From the NCBI RefSeq assembly GCF_029675105.1, contig NZ_JAQQFV010000001.1, forward strand, positions 186,001 through 250,000: a DNA stretch of 64,000 bases, read 5' to 3'. Each line of letters starts with the position of its first letter. Position 1 is the stretch's first letter. The translations under genes and the position numbers were made by a program. A model generated the notes under the pieces. That model saw nothing but the letters and a program-made list of their open reading frames with translations. It ran no database searches and was not told where the DNA came from. The DNA comes from Nocardia anocheti. Its GTDB lineage: Bacteria; Actinomycetota; Actinomycetes; Mycobacteriales; Mycobacteriaceae. Below are positions 17,362 to 27,637 of the stretch, one piece after another.

Positions 17362-19080
17362 ATGACCGCTGGACTACCCGAGAAGACCCCCGCGTCGCCG
17401 ACCGACCGGGTCGCCGCCGCGTACCGGCGGATCGCCGAGGTGGACCGGCCCGAGGTGTGGATCACCCTGCGGCCCGAGGCGGAACTCACCGCCGAGGCGG
17501 CCGCGCTGGAACAGCGGATCGCCGCCGGGGCGCAGGCGCCGCTGGCCGGACTGCTGGTGGCGGTCAAGGACAATGTCGACGTCGCTGGCCTGCCGACCAC
17601 CGCCGCCTGCCCCGAATTCGGCTATCCGGCCACCGAGACGGCGACCGCGGTCGCCCGGCTGGTCGAGGCGGGCGCGCTGGTGCTCGGCAAGACCAATCTC
17701 GATCAGTTCGCGACCGGGCTGGTCGGCACGCGTAGCCCGTACGGCGCGGTGCGCAACGCGCTGGATCCCGCGCTGATCTCCGGCGGGTCGAGTTCCGGTT
17801 CGGCCGTGGCCGTCGCGCTGGGCATCGCCGATATCGCGATCGGCACCGACACCGCGGGCTCGGGCCGGGTGCCCGCCGCGCTCCAGGGCATCGTCGGTAT
17901 CAAGGCGAGTCTCGGGGTGATCCCCGCGCACGGTGTCGTGCCCGCCTGCGCGGACTACGACGCGGTCACCGTGTTCGCCGCCGATCTGGCACTCGCCGTC
18001 GAGGCCGCGGCGACGATGGCGGGCCCGGAATCGCGCGACTCGCGCGGCCGCGCCTGGCCCGCCGACGTGCGCCTGGCCGCCGCCGCGCAGCCCACCGTGG
18101 CCATCCCCCGCCCGGCCGACCTCACCCCCCTGAGCCCGGCCTATCGCATCGCCTTCGCCGACACCGTCGCCGCCCTGCGGGATCAGGGCGTCGAGGTGCG
18201 CGAGATCGACATCTCGCCGCTGCTGGACGCGGCCCGGCTGCTCTACGACGGCGCCATCGTCGCCGAGCGGTACGCGGCCGTCGGCGCGTTCGTCGACAAG
18301 GGCGCCGACGGTCTCGATCCCACGGTGGCCGGAATCATCAGCGCGGCGGGGCAGCTGGACGCGTCGTCCTTCGCCGCCGACCTCGACACCCTCGCCACGG
18401 CGAAAGCCGCCGCGGCGGAACTCCTGACCGGCTACGACGGCCTGCTGCTCCCGACCACCACCGAGCACCCCTCGATCGCCGAGGTGACCGCCGACCCGCT
18501 GACCGTCAATCGCCGCCTCGGCACCTACACCAACTTCTGCAACCTGCTCGACCTCGCCGCCGTCGCCGTCCCCGGCACCCCCACCGCCGACGGACTGCCC
18601 TTCGGCGTGATGGTCGTGGTCCCCACCTTCGCCGACCAACTCGCCGTCGACCTGGCCGCCCGGATCACCGGCACCCCCGCGCCCCTGCTGGTCGACACCG
18701 GCGTCCCCCTCGCCGTCTTCGGCGCGCACCTGCGCGGCCAGCCCCTGCACTGGCAGCTCGAACAGCTCGGCGCCCGCTTCGCCGGGGAGATCACCACCAG
18801 CGACGCCTACCGCCTGACCGCCCTGGACACCGTTCCGCCCAAGCCCGGCCTGGTCCGCCACGGCGAGGGCCTCGGGGCCCCCATCCGGGGCGAACTGTTC
18901 CTGGTCTCCCCCGGCGGACTCGGCCGCTTCCTGGCCGAACTGCCACCCCCGATGGCGTTGACCAGCATCGAGCTGGCCGACGGCCGCTCGGTGGTCGGCT
19001 TCGCGTGCACCTACGACGCCGCGATCACCGCCACCGACATCACCGAGCACGGGGGCTGGGTGGCCTACCTCCACCGTTGA
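17362..19080 (+). CDS. atzF: Allophanate hydrolase (amidase-signature)
   Basis: A 572-residue enzyme splitting allophanate to ammonia and CO2, completing ATP-dependent urea breakdown. The amidase-signature triad is visible: Lys69 in VAVKDNVDV, the cis-Ser in SGGSSSGSAVAV (about residue 145), and the Ser nucleophile in DTAGSGRVPAA. A separate C-terminal domain (from about 455, VFGAHLRGQPLHWQLEQLGA...) distinguishes true allophanate hydrolases from other amidases, and its ...GLGAPIRGELFLVSPGGLGRF... region fits the decarboxylating AtzF C-domain. ATG at 17362 is two bases after the carboxylase stop, so it is tightly coupled. It ends at a strong terminator. Confidence 0.94.
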   Translation: MTAGLPEKTPASPTDRVAAAYRRIAEVDRPEVWITLRPEAELTAEAAALEQRIAAGAQAPLAGLLVAVKDNVDVAGLPTTAACPEFGYPATETATAVARLVEAGALVLGKTNLDQFATGLVGTRSPYGAVRNALDPALISGGSSSGSAVAVALGIADIAIGTDTAGSGRVPAALQGIVGIKASLGVIPAHGVVPACADYDAVTVFAADLALAVEAAATMAGPESRDSRGRAWPADVRLAAAAQPTVAIPRPADLTPLSPAYRIAFADTVAALRDQGVEVREIDISPLLDAARLLYDGAIVAERYAAVGAFVDKGADGLDPTVAGIISAAGQLDASSFAADLDTLATAKAAAAELLTGYDGLLLPTTTEHPSIAEVTADPLTVNRRLGTYTNFCNLLDLAAVAVPGTPTADGLPFGVMVVVPTFADQLAVDLAARITGTPAPLLVDTGVPLAVFGAHLRGQPLHWQLEQLGARFAGEITTSDAYRLTALDTVPPKPGLVRHGEGLGAPIRGELFLVSPGGLGRFLAELPPPMALTSIELADGRSVVGFACTYDAAITATDITEHGGWVAYLHR

Positions 19081-19120
19081 CGACCGGGCCGGTCACCCCT
19101 CGTTCGGACCGGCCCGGTCG
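19081..19120 (+). terminator. Hairpin terminator of the urea operon
   Basis: A perfect 13-bp stem: CGACCGGGCCGGT (19081-19093) pairs with 19108-19120, with a 14-base loop. It begins directly after the allophanate hydrolase stop codon. It shares the 14-mer CCGGTCACCCCTCG (19089-19102) with the next hairpin. It opens the 310-base gene-poor stretch 19081-19390. Confidence 0.88.
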
Positions 19121-19227
19121 GCATACCCCGCGACACTGCTGGAACATCGTCGGTCCAGTCCTTCGGCGTGGTTACCGTCGGCAGTGATTCTTCAGCGTCT
19201 GGAAGAGCCACCTTCTGGGCTGCACCG

Positions 19228-19268
19228 CCGGGTCCGTCCGGTCACCCCTCGAGACCGGTCGGACCCGG
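19228..19268. other. Intergenic hairpin sharing a 14-mer with the upstream terminator
   Basis: CCGGGTCCGTCCGGTC (19228-19243) pairs with 19253-19268 over 16 positions with one mismatch, around a nine-base loop. The 14-mer CCGGTCACCCCTCG recurs here at 19238-19251. No gene ends just before it, so this is either a second terminator for read-through or part of a structured RNA. Confidence 0.6.
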
Positions 19269-19312
19269 ATGTTCCGGTGTCTGGAAAAAGGATGCGACGG
19301 CGGTCTCTAGAG

Positions 19313-19324
19313 GTTCTTAAGAAC
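19313..19324. promoter_or_regulatory. Perfect 12-bp palindrome upstream of a micro-ORF
   Basis: GTTCTTAAGAAC is an exact palindrome and is AT-rich against its GC-rich surroundings. It lies 67-78 bases before the micro-ORF start, a sensible operator position. The regulator is unknown; it is not a LexA box. Confidence 0.4.
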
Positions 19325-19390
19325 AACTTGTCGCCCCGGAGCGTGATCTCGAGGATGATTGGGGGACCGATCACAAGAGGGAGAACGACG

Positions 19391-19450
19391 ATGGACACGT
19401 TGGTCGTCTGGCTGCTGGCCAGCCTGCTCTACTGGTTCAGCAACTTCTGA
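19391..19450 (+). CDS. 19-residue hydrophobic micro-protein
   Basis: ATG at 19391 opens a 19-codon ORF reading MDTLVVWLLASLLYWFSNF, almost wholly one membrane-spanning helix with two Trp and a short polar end. A strong ribosome site GAGGGAG (19377-19383) sits seven bases upstream, and a terminator-like hairpin starts 12 bases after the stop. This combination argues for a real transcription unit. It could be a small membrane regulator, a toxin-like peptide, or simply the coding part of a structured RNA. The frame stays open to 19184, but that extension lacks coding character. No family recognised. Confidence 0.5.
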   Translation: MDTLVVWLLASLLYWFSNF

Positions 19451-19462
19451 GCCGCACACTTC

Positions 19463-19494
19463 GAGGCAGGGCCGCTCCAGGGCGGACCTGCCTC
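19463..19494 (+). terminator. Hairpin terminator after micro-ORF
   Basis: GAGGCAGGGCCGC (19463-19475) pairs with GCGGACCTGCCTC (19482-19494), 12 of 13 positions, with a six-base loop. It is the first element in the 374-base gene-free stretch 19451-19824. Confidence 0.75.
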
Positions 19495-19651
19495 CCGCAC
19501 GTAGCGCGCGTCACATCCGGGGCCCGGAATTATTCGGTGGGGACCCTCGTTGAACCCCCTGTCGGCGTCCGAACAGCCCCGGGCCTCACCCCATCTGTCG
19601 CTTCGAGCGACCACTCGCCGAGAGGCGCTTGTGGGGCGCCGACACCCTGAC

Positions 19652-19720
19652 GGGCCACCCACGCGGTGGCCCTTCGACTCCGAACGCCGCCAGGTCACCC
19701 TCATCGACCTGGCGGCGTTC
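19652..19720. other. Two consecutive intergenic hairpins, possible structured RNA
   Basis: Hairpin one: GGGCCACC (19652-19659) with GGTGGCCC (19665-19672), five-base loop. Hairpin two: GAACGCCGCCAGGTC (19682-19696) with 19706-19720, a perfect 15-bp stem and nine-base loop. They are 10 bases apart and follow no convincing gene. They may form the 3' end of an unannotated non-coding RNA starting around 19300-19550, or act as a terminator for the other strand. It does not read as tmRNA, RNase P or SRP RNA. Confidence 0.5.
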
Positions 19721-19824
19721 CTCGTCCCCGGGTGTTGCGGGGAGGTGAACATTCCGCGTGAACAGGGGATCGAGCGGCCCCGCTTTACGGGTTACGGCAG
19801 GTCCGGGGGTCTACCCTCGCCCGC

Positions 19825-21174
19825 ATGGGGCAGCGCAGGGGATTTTTCGTGGGAACAGTTGTGGCGGTTGTGGCCTCGGCGAGTCTGTTCGCCGGACCGG
19901 CACCGGCGGCGCCCGGCGGCTCCACCTCCTGCGCGGTGACCTCCGAGCGTGAACTGCAACGAGCCAGCCCCGAACAGGTCGGCCTCGATCCGGGCAAGCT
20001 CGAGGAGGCGCTGCAGTTCGCCGCGACCCGCAATCGGCTCAATGTCCAGGTGTTCCGGCACAACTGCCTCGTCGGGGAGGGGCTGCGCAACCACGAGACC
20101 GGCAATGTGGCGTGGAACATCTGGAGTGTCACCAAGTCGGTGGTGTCGCTGCTCGCCGGGATCGCCTCCGATCAGGGGAAACTCGATGTCGCCGCGCCGA
20201 TCGACCGGTATCTGCCGCCCGGTCTCGGTGACGCCGCGCACCGCTCGATCACCGTGGAGAACCTGCTCACCGAGACCTCCGGGATGAAGGTCGGAGTGCT
20301 CAGCGAGGGCATCACCGCAGTGATCCCGGTGGACCCCAACTCGGCGGTGCAGGCGCTGGCGGTGGAGCTGACCAACCCGCCCGGCACCACCTTCAGCTAC
20401 AGCCAGCGCAATGTCGACCTGCTGTCGTATGTGATCGAGCTGGCCGTGGGCGAACCCCTCCAGGACTTCGCGCAGCGGCAGCTGTTCGACCCGCTGGGCA
20501 TCCCGCGCTCCGACTACTACTGGGCGCGCGACCGTTCCGGCCACACCTACGGCTACGCCCACCTCATGCTGCCGCCCAACGACCTGGCCAAGGTCGGCCT
20601 GCTGGTCACCAATGACGGGCAGTGGGGCGGCACCCGGGTGATCTCCTCGGACTACCTGCGCCGCGCGCGCACTCCCTCGGCGACGAATCCCTGCTACGGG
20701 TATCTGTTCTGGGTGGGTGCCGACTGTGCGGAGTCACCGGACTTCCTGCCCGCCGACACCTTCTTCATGTCGGGTCTGGCCCTGCAGAACGTCTTCTTCA
20801 TCCCCAGCCTCGACCTGACGGTCATGTGGACCGGCACCTTCGGCAACCAGTCCGCCTACGGGGCCAGCGGGGTGATCGCGCACCCCGAGGAGCTGCCGCA
20901 CGAGTTCTTCCGCAGGCTCTTCGCCGCCTTCACCGATACGCCGGTGCCGACGGCCGCGCCGTATGTGGAGCCGCCGCTGGACTTCGACGCGGCCAAACTC
21001 ATCGACTCGGAGATCCTGCTCGCCGTGTTCGGCGTCGGCCCCGGCGCCTATCCGGGCTGCACCGTGTTCGCGTGCCTCAATCAGCCGCTGGCCGCGCCCT
21101 TTTCGAGTATTCCGCCGGGGTGTGCCGTGCTGGTCTGCGTGGGCAACGACCCGCGCACGCCGGGCATCCGGTAG
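19825..21174 (+). CDS. Secreted beta-lactamase-family serine hydrolase
   Basis: A 449-residue exported protein. A signal peptide covers about residues 1-29 (VAVVASASLFAGPAPAA|P). The class C beta-lactamase/esterase fold shows SVTK as the SxxK nucleophile motif (WNIWSVTKSVVSLLAG) and YSQRN as the Tyr-containing second motif. The Lys-Thr-Gly box is not evident, as in many esterase or D-aminopeptidase-like members, so true beta-lactam hydrolysis is uncertain. The C-terminus carries a roughly 60-residue extension with a Cys pair. ATG at 19825 follows TACCCT (19812-19817) by seven bases, so it is probably leaderless. It is convergent with asd across a perfect terminator. Confidence 0.88.
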   Translation: MGQRRGFFVGTVVAVVASASLFAGPAPAAPGGSTSCAVTSERELQRASPEQVGLDPGKLEEALQFAATRNRLNVQVFRHNCLVGEGLRNHETGNVAWNIWSVTKSVVSLLAGIASDQGKLDVAAPIDRYLPPGLGDAAHRSITVENLLTETSGMKVGVLSEGITAVIPVDPNSAVQALAVELTNPPGTTFSYSQRNVDLLSYVIELAVGEPLQDFAQRQLFDPLGIPRSDYYWARDRSGHTYGYAHLMLPPNDLAKVGLLVTNDGQWGGTRVISSDYLRRARTPSATNPCYGYLFWVGADCAESPDFLPADTFFMSGLALQNVFFIPSLDLTVMWTGTFGNQSAYGASGVIAHPEELPHEFFRRLFAAFTDTPVPTAAPYVEPPLDFDAAKLIDSEILLAVFGVGPGAYPGCTVFACLNQPLAAPFSSIPPGCAVLVCVGNDPRTPGIR

Positions 21175-21180
21175 ACGACG

Positions 21181-21212
21181 CAGGCCGGGCCGTCGTGGGA
21201 CGGCCCGGCCTG
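21181..21212. terminator. Bidirectional hairpin terminator
   Basis: A perfect 14-bp stem, CAGGCCGGGCCGTC (21181-21194) with 21199-21212, and a four-base loop. It separates the serine hydrolase gene from convergent asd. Confidence 0.93.
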
Positions 21213-21225
21213 GCAGACGGTGTGC

Positions 21226-23529
<2,304 letters not shown>

Positions 23530-23666
23530 GGCAATGGTCCTTCACGATCGGGAATCGAGCTGCTATCAGCGACCAAGAGTACCGGCCGCCGGACACCGGA
23601 TCCGCCGCTACCTCCCCACCCTGTGGAAAACGACACAGGCTTGTCACCTGTGGCTGACCACCGGAA

Positions 23667-24239
23667 TCAGCCCCGCTCGAACCAGGTGACCTGCGTGCCG
23701 TTGTCGAATTCCTTGCGCCGCACGGGGGTGAACTGTGTCGGTTGGAAGACGCCCCCGAACACCGAGACACCCGACCCCGCGACCACCGGATAGCTCTTGA
23801 GGATCAGCTCGTCGATCTCGCCGAGCAGCTGACCGGCCAGGTTCCCGCCGCCGCACAGCCAGATGTCGAGGCCGTCGCGCTGTTTGAGCTCGCGCACCAG
23901 CTCGACCGGGTCCCCGGCGAAGATCTCGACGCCCGGGTGGTCGGCCTGGCTCAGCGACTTCGACACGATGTACTGCTTCATGTGCTGGAACGGGCTCTCG
24001 ACGTGCTCGCCCGGGAGGATGTAGGTGCCCCGACCCATCAGCACGGTGTCCCACTTCTCGGCGGGCAGATGCGGGTCGAGCCCCACATGGGGACGCACAT
24101 GGGTGGGCATGGCGTCGAGGAACTCGGCACTCATCCATTCCACGTAGCTGGGCGGGGTCGGATAGAAGTCGACCTCCCCACCGGGGCCCGCGATGTAGCC
24201 GTCGAGGGAGACGCCGATGTAGTAGACAAGCTTTCGCAT
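23667..24239 (-). CDS. Dihydrofolate-reductase-family (RibD C-domain) protein
   Basis: A 190-residue reductase of the DHFR/RibD-C superfamily. Opening MRKLVYYIGVSLDGYIAGPGGEVDFY gives the substrate-side strand. WDTVLMGRGTYIL and LDIWLCGGGNLAGQLL give the NADPH-binding Gly-rich turns. These stand-alone proteins are common in actinobacteria and have no firm substrate. It is divergent from a TetR gene with a 12-bp palindrome between them, so it is probably the regulated target. Confidence 0.85.
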   Translation of the reverse strand: MRKLVYYIGVSLDGYIAGPGGEVDFYPTPPSYVEWMSAEFLDAMPTHVRPHVGLDPHLPAEKWDTVLMGRGTYILPGEHVESPFQHMKQYIVSKSLSQADHPGVEIFAGDPVELVRELKQRDGLDIWLCGGGNLAGQLLGEIDELILKSYPVVAGSGVSVFGGVFQPTQFTPVRRKEFDNGTQVTWFERG

Positions 24240-24282
24240 GGGTACCGCCTCAGTTGTTGTACTCTGATTGAAGTGGTTTGAA

Positions 24283-24294
24283 CGTAGTACTACG
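24283..24294. promoter_or_regulatory. Palindromic operator candidate between reductase and TetR genes
   Basis: CGTAGTACTACG is a perfect 12-bp palindrome in the 71-base divergent region. It is 44 bases from the reductase start and 16 from the TetR start, as expected for an autoregulated TetR repressor. Confidence 0.55.
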
Positions 24295-24310
24295 AATGGA
24301 GTGGTGTCAA

Positions 24311-24883
24311 GTGCGGACTAATCCGGAGCGGCGTCAAGCCCTGTTGGACGCGGCGATCGAAGTCCTGGCGGCCGAGGGCGCGCGCGGGCTGACCTTCCGC
24401 GCGGTGGACAAACAGGCCGGGGTTCCGGCGGGCACGGCGTCGAACTATTTCGCCAATCGCGACGAGTTGCTGACCCAGGCGGGCATCCGCTTCTACGAGG
24501 TGATCCAGCCGACCGAGGAAGCGATGGCGCTGGTCAGCAACGGGCCGAGGACCAAGGAGCACATCACCATGCTCATGCGCGAGGTGGTGGGACGGCTCGA
24601 ATCGCATCGCACCGCCTACCTGGCCCTGCTCGAACTGCGCCTCGAGGCCACCCGGCGCCCGGAGCTGCGCGCGGTGCTCACCGAGCGGGTGCGCGCCGAC
24701 GTCGAGTTCAATGTGCGCAATCACCTGGCATCCGGAATGCCCGGCGACGCCGACTCGGTGCTGCTGCTCTATCTGGCGCTGAACTGGCTCGTCGTCGAAC
24801 ACCTCACGCTGCCCGGAATCTTCACCGAGGAACAGAGCCTGGCGCTGATCGAAACGGCCGTCGAGCGGGCGATACCCGGCTGA
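24311..24883 (+). CDS. TetR-family transcriptional regulator
   Basis: A 190-residue repressor with an N-terminal helix-turn-helix (LLDAAIEVLAAEGARGLTFRAVDKQAGVPAGTASNYFANRDELL split over two helices) and a helical ligand domain. Starts at 24296 (ATG) and 24278 are also in frame. I chose GTG at 24311 because GGAG (24298-24301) gives a nine-base spacing, the upstream starts would overlap the operator, and homologues begin near RTNPERR. It probably represses itself and the divergent DHFR-like gene. The effector is unknown. Confidence 0.88.
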   Translation: MRTNPERRQALLDAAIEVLAAEGARGLTFRAVDKQAGVPAGTASNYFANRDELLTQAGIRFYEVIQPTEEAMALVSNGPRTKEHITMLMREVVGRLESHRTAYLALLELRLEATRRPELRAVLTERVRADVEFNVRNHLASGMPGDADSVLLLYLALNWLVVEHLTLPGIFTEEQSLALIETAVERAIPG

Positions 24884-24981
24884 CCCGGTCATTTGTCCAG
24901 ACCATAGACGTGTTGACGATCACTGGTACAACTGTGCACAATCGGGCGCGAAGACAGCGGGGGTTCGGAGGATAGACACAG

Positions 24982-25440
24982 ATGCGCTCGAAGATCGACA
25001 TCCGATTCACCGTCGAAGCCGATATCGACCAGGTCATGGACGCGCTGCTCGCGGTCGACCGGATGGCGGAATGGTCCACCTCCTACAGCGATGTGCGAGT
25101 CGGCCCCCGCGACGCCGAAGGCAGGCCACGCCGGGTCTTCGTCACCGCCCACTTCATGGGTAACTCCGACTCCCAGGTGCTCGAGTACACCTGGGAACCG
25201 CACCGGGTCACCTGGGACGTGGCCGACAGCAGCCGCGGCTCCAAGGGCCACGGCTGGTTCGACCTGCTCGAGAGCCCCGAGGGCACCGAGGTCGACTACC
25301 ACGTCGAGCTCCAGCTGCCGCTGCCGATCCCGGGCATCCTGTTCAACCGGTCGCTGCGCAAGGTGCACGACGAGGCGGTCACCAACTTCATCGACTTCGC
25401 CGAGCGCTATCCCGAGACCGAGGGTTACGCCGTCGGCTGA
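24982..25440 (+). CDS. SRPBCC (START/polyketide cyclase-like) protein
   Basis: A 152-residue single-domain helix-grip protein that binds a hydrophobic ligand. It starts with MRSKIDIRFTVEADIDQVMDALLAVDRMAEW, the usual first strand and helix, and ends with a long C-terminal helix (FNRSLRKVHDEAVTNFIDFAERY). It is preceded by GGAGGA at good spacing. It resembles the mycobacterial SRPBCC proteins of cell-envelope lipid loci, but no pathway is indicated by its neighbours (TetR upstream, LtrA downstream, 33 bases apart). Confidence 0.85.
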   Translation: MRSKIDIRFTVEADIDQVMDALLAVDRMAEWSTSYSDVRVGPRDAEGRPRRVFVTAHFMGNSDSQVLEYTWEPHRVTWDVADSSRGSKGHGWFDLLESPEGTEVDYHVELQLPLPIPGILFNRSLRKVHDEAVTNFIDFAERYPETEGYAVG

Positions 25441-25473
25441 CGTTCCCGGCGCGCAGCCCGTCCGAATGCGACG

Positions 25474-26685
25474 ATGAGCGCCATGATCGGTACACGACGG
25501 CCGCGGTTCCGGCCGGTCACCGCGGACTCCTCGGTGACCCAACTCGAACTGTTCTTCGACCTGGTGATCGTGTTCGCCTTCACCATGGTCACCGACCTGG
25601 CCGCGCACGACACCACCGCCGTGAACGCCCTGCGCGCGGTGCTGGTGCTGGCGCTGATGTGGTGGCTGTGGATCGCTTACTCGTGGCTGGGCAATGTGGT
25701 GCGCGCCGACGAGGGACCGGCGCGGGTGGGCATGTTCGTCGCCATGGGCGGCGCGTTCCTGGCCGCGCTCACCATTCCCGAGGCGTTCACCGACATCCCC
25801 GGCGGCTGGTTCGGGCCGCTGGTGTTCGCCATCGCCTACCTGATCGTGCGGCTGGTGCACGTGGCGCTGTTCTGGGCGATCAGCGCCGACGACGCGCAAC
25901 TGCGCGGGCAGCTGCTGCGCTGGGCGCTGGGCTCGATCACCGTGGGCACCACGCTGCTGGTGGTGGCCGCGATGACCTCCGGGGTCGTGCAGATCGTGCT
26001 GTGGATCGCCGCCATCGTCGGGGACATGGTCTGGACCTGGGCCGCGGGCACGGACTGGCGGATCAACTCCGCCAAGCACTTCGCCGAACGCTACGGGCTC
26101 ATCGTCATCGTGGCGCTGGGCGAATCGATCGTCTCGATCGGCATCGGCGTGGCCGGGCTGCCGATCTCCTGGCCGATCGCGGTGGGCTCGATGCTCGGGC
26201 TGGCGGTCTCGGGACTGCTGTGGTGGCTCTACTTCGACGTCGCGGCGATCTCCATCGAACACGGCTTCGCCCGGGCCACCGGCGCGCGCCAGATCAAGAT
26301 CGCCCAGAACAGCTACACCTATGGGCATTTCCCGATGATCGTGGGCGTCATCGCGCTCTCGCTGGGACTGAAGAAGGTGCTGTACTACGTCGGCGACTCG
26401 TCACATCACACGCTCACCGACGCGCTCTACGGCATCCCGCTGGGCGCGCTCTACGGCGGGCCCGCGCTGTTCCTGCTCGGCGTGGTGGTGGCGAAATACT
26501 GCGCGGTGGGCGAGGTCTCGATCGGACGGCTGGTCGTCGCGGTGGCACTGTTCGCGCTGATCCCGGTGGCGGCGAACCTGCCCGCGCTGGCCTCGCTGAG
26601 CGTGCTGTGCGCGCTCCTGGCCGGGCTGGTGATCTGGGAGACCGTGCGCTACGCGCAGCCGCGCGACCGCATCAGACACGCTTGA
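25474..26685 (+). CDS. Low-temperature requirement protein A (LtrA) family
   Basis: A 403-residue integral membrane protein of the LtrA family. It starts with a short basic stretch then VTQLELFFDLVIVFAFTMVT, the family signature with paired acidic residues. About eleven hydrophobic helices follow, including IVIVALGESIVSIG with a conserved Glu, and ISIEHGFARATGARQIKIAQNSYTYGHF. LtrA is linked to growth at low temperature in Listeria but its activity is unknown. Its 3' end overlaps the convergent voltage-sensor-like gene by 14 bases. Confidence 0.88.
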   Translation: MSAMIGTRRPRFRPVTADSSVTQLELFFDLVIVFAFTMVTDLAAHDTTAVNALRAVLVLALMWWLWIAYSWLGNVVRADEGPARVGMFVAMGGAFLAALTIPEAFTDIPGGWFGPLVFAIAYLIVRLVHVALFWAISADDAQLRGQLLRWALGSITVGTTLLVVAAMTSGVVQIVLWIAAIVGDMVWTWAAGTDWRINSAKHFAERYGLIVIVALGESIVSIGIGVAGLPISWPIAVGSMLGLAVSGLLWWLYFDVAAISIEHGFARATGARQIKIAQNSYTYGHFPMIVGVIALSLGLKKVLYYVGDSSHHTLTDALYGIPLGALYGGPALFLLGVVVAKYCAVGEVSIGRLVVAVALFALIPVAANLPALASLSVLCALLAGLVIWETVRYAQPRDRIRHA

Positions 26686-27505
26686 TCTGACCGAGGTGGT
26701 GGCGCACGCCGTGCTCGGCGGGCGTCGCGCCACGATGCGAGGGCGGCACCCGGATGCCCGCGCGCACGGCGTCGTTGATCTGGTCGAGGTTCTCGCGCAG
26801 CATGTCGGCGACGAGTTCGTCGGTGCGCGGGTCGTCGAGCAGTTGGCGCAGCATGCGGTACACGGTGTCGGCGACGAGCCGGATGATGTCGTCGTGGAAC
26901 GGGATGTAGCGCAGCTTGCCGGTCTGCGGGTCGTTCTTGATCAGGTCGATGATCATCTGGTCGATCTCGGCGTGGTTCTCCTCCAGCGCCGCGGCGATGT
27001 TCTGGGTGTAGTGGCCGGTGCGCAGCACCTTGGAGACCTCGTCGAGGATGGCGATCGTCATCGGGCGCTTGATCACCTCGACGATGGTGCCGACGAACCG
27101 GTTGACGATCGTCGCGGTGACCCGCTCCCCCAGCGCCCGGTCGGCCACCCGGCCCAGCCGCAGCAGGATCACCACGATCCGGAACAGCCGGAACCCGCGG
27201 AAGATCGGGCTGGTCACCGGGATCATGCCCAGGACCTCGTACCAGTAGACGAACGGGAAGGTCCACGGCCAGCCCGCCCGGCGCCAGCGCCACAGGAACT
27301 CCAGCGCGAACACCGCGCAGATGCTCCAGTCGACGACCACGATCGCGTGATAGGTCGAGCCGGAGACCGGGAAGAAGGTGATCCACACGACCAGCGCCAC
27401 CGAGATGATCGCCAGGATCAGCATGAACACGTCGGTGCGCAGCGAGGGAGTCTTGGACCGCACGTCCGGCAATGCCTCGACCCGCTCGATACCCGGTGGG
27501 ACCAC
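26672..27505 (-). CDS. Voltage-sensor-like membrane protein without a pore
   Basis: A 277-residue protein with about four hydrophobic segments in its first 140 residues. The last is an S4-like helix with regularly spaced Arg (RGFRLFRIVVILLRLGRVADRAL). No P-loop or selectivity filter (TVGYG-like) follows. Instead there is a long soluble C-terminus rich in acidic residues (RYIPFHDDIIRLVADTVYRMLRQLL). It resembles an ion-transport superfamily voltage sensor acting alone, as in Hv1 or voltage-sensing phosphatases, with a non-enzymatic tail. GTG at 27505 has GGAG upstream. Whether it conducts protons or senses voltage is unknown. Confidence 0.75.
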   Translation of the reverse strand: MVPPGIERVEALPDVRSKTPSLRTDVFMLILAIISVALVVWITFFPVSGSTYHAIVVVDWSICAVFALEFLWRWRRAGWPWTFPFVYWYEVLGMIPVTSPIFRGFRLFRIVVILLRLGRVADRALGERVTATIVNRFVGTIVEVIKRPMTIAILDEVSKVLRTGHYTQNIAAALEENHAEIDQMIIDLIKNDPQTGKLRYIPFHDDIIRLVADTVYRMLRQLLDDPRTDELVADMLRENLDQINDAVRAGIRVPPSHRGATPAEHGVRHHLGQIKRV

Positions 27506-27637
27506 CCGTGCTCCTGCTGTCTGGCGGCCGGGGCCGCGGTGTCGGGGCCACGCGGCCCGGCTCGAGGTCGGCCGGTGGCCCGGCGCTGCTGTTGCCCACG
27601 CTAATTGCTCGCCCGCCGCGGCGCGGGGAGTTACGCG

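Noticed and set aside
19500..19824. tmRNA, RNase P RNA, SRP RNA or the mycobacterial Ms1 RNA.
   Set aside because: No tag-peptide, no tRNA-like ends and no recognisable core sequence. Hairpins alone do not identify the RNA, so it is reported only as a candidate structure.
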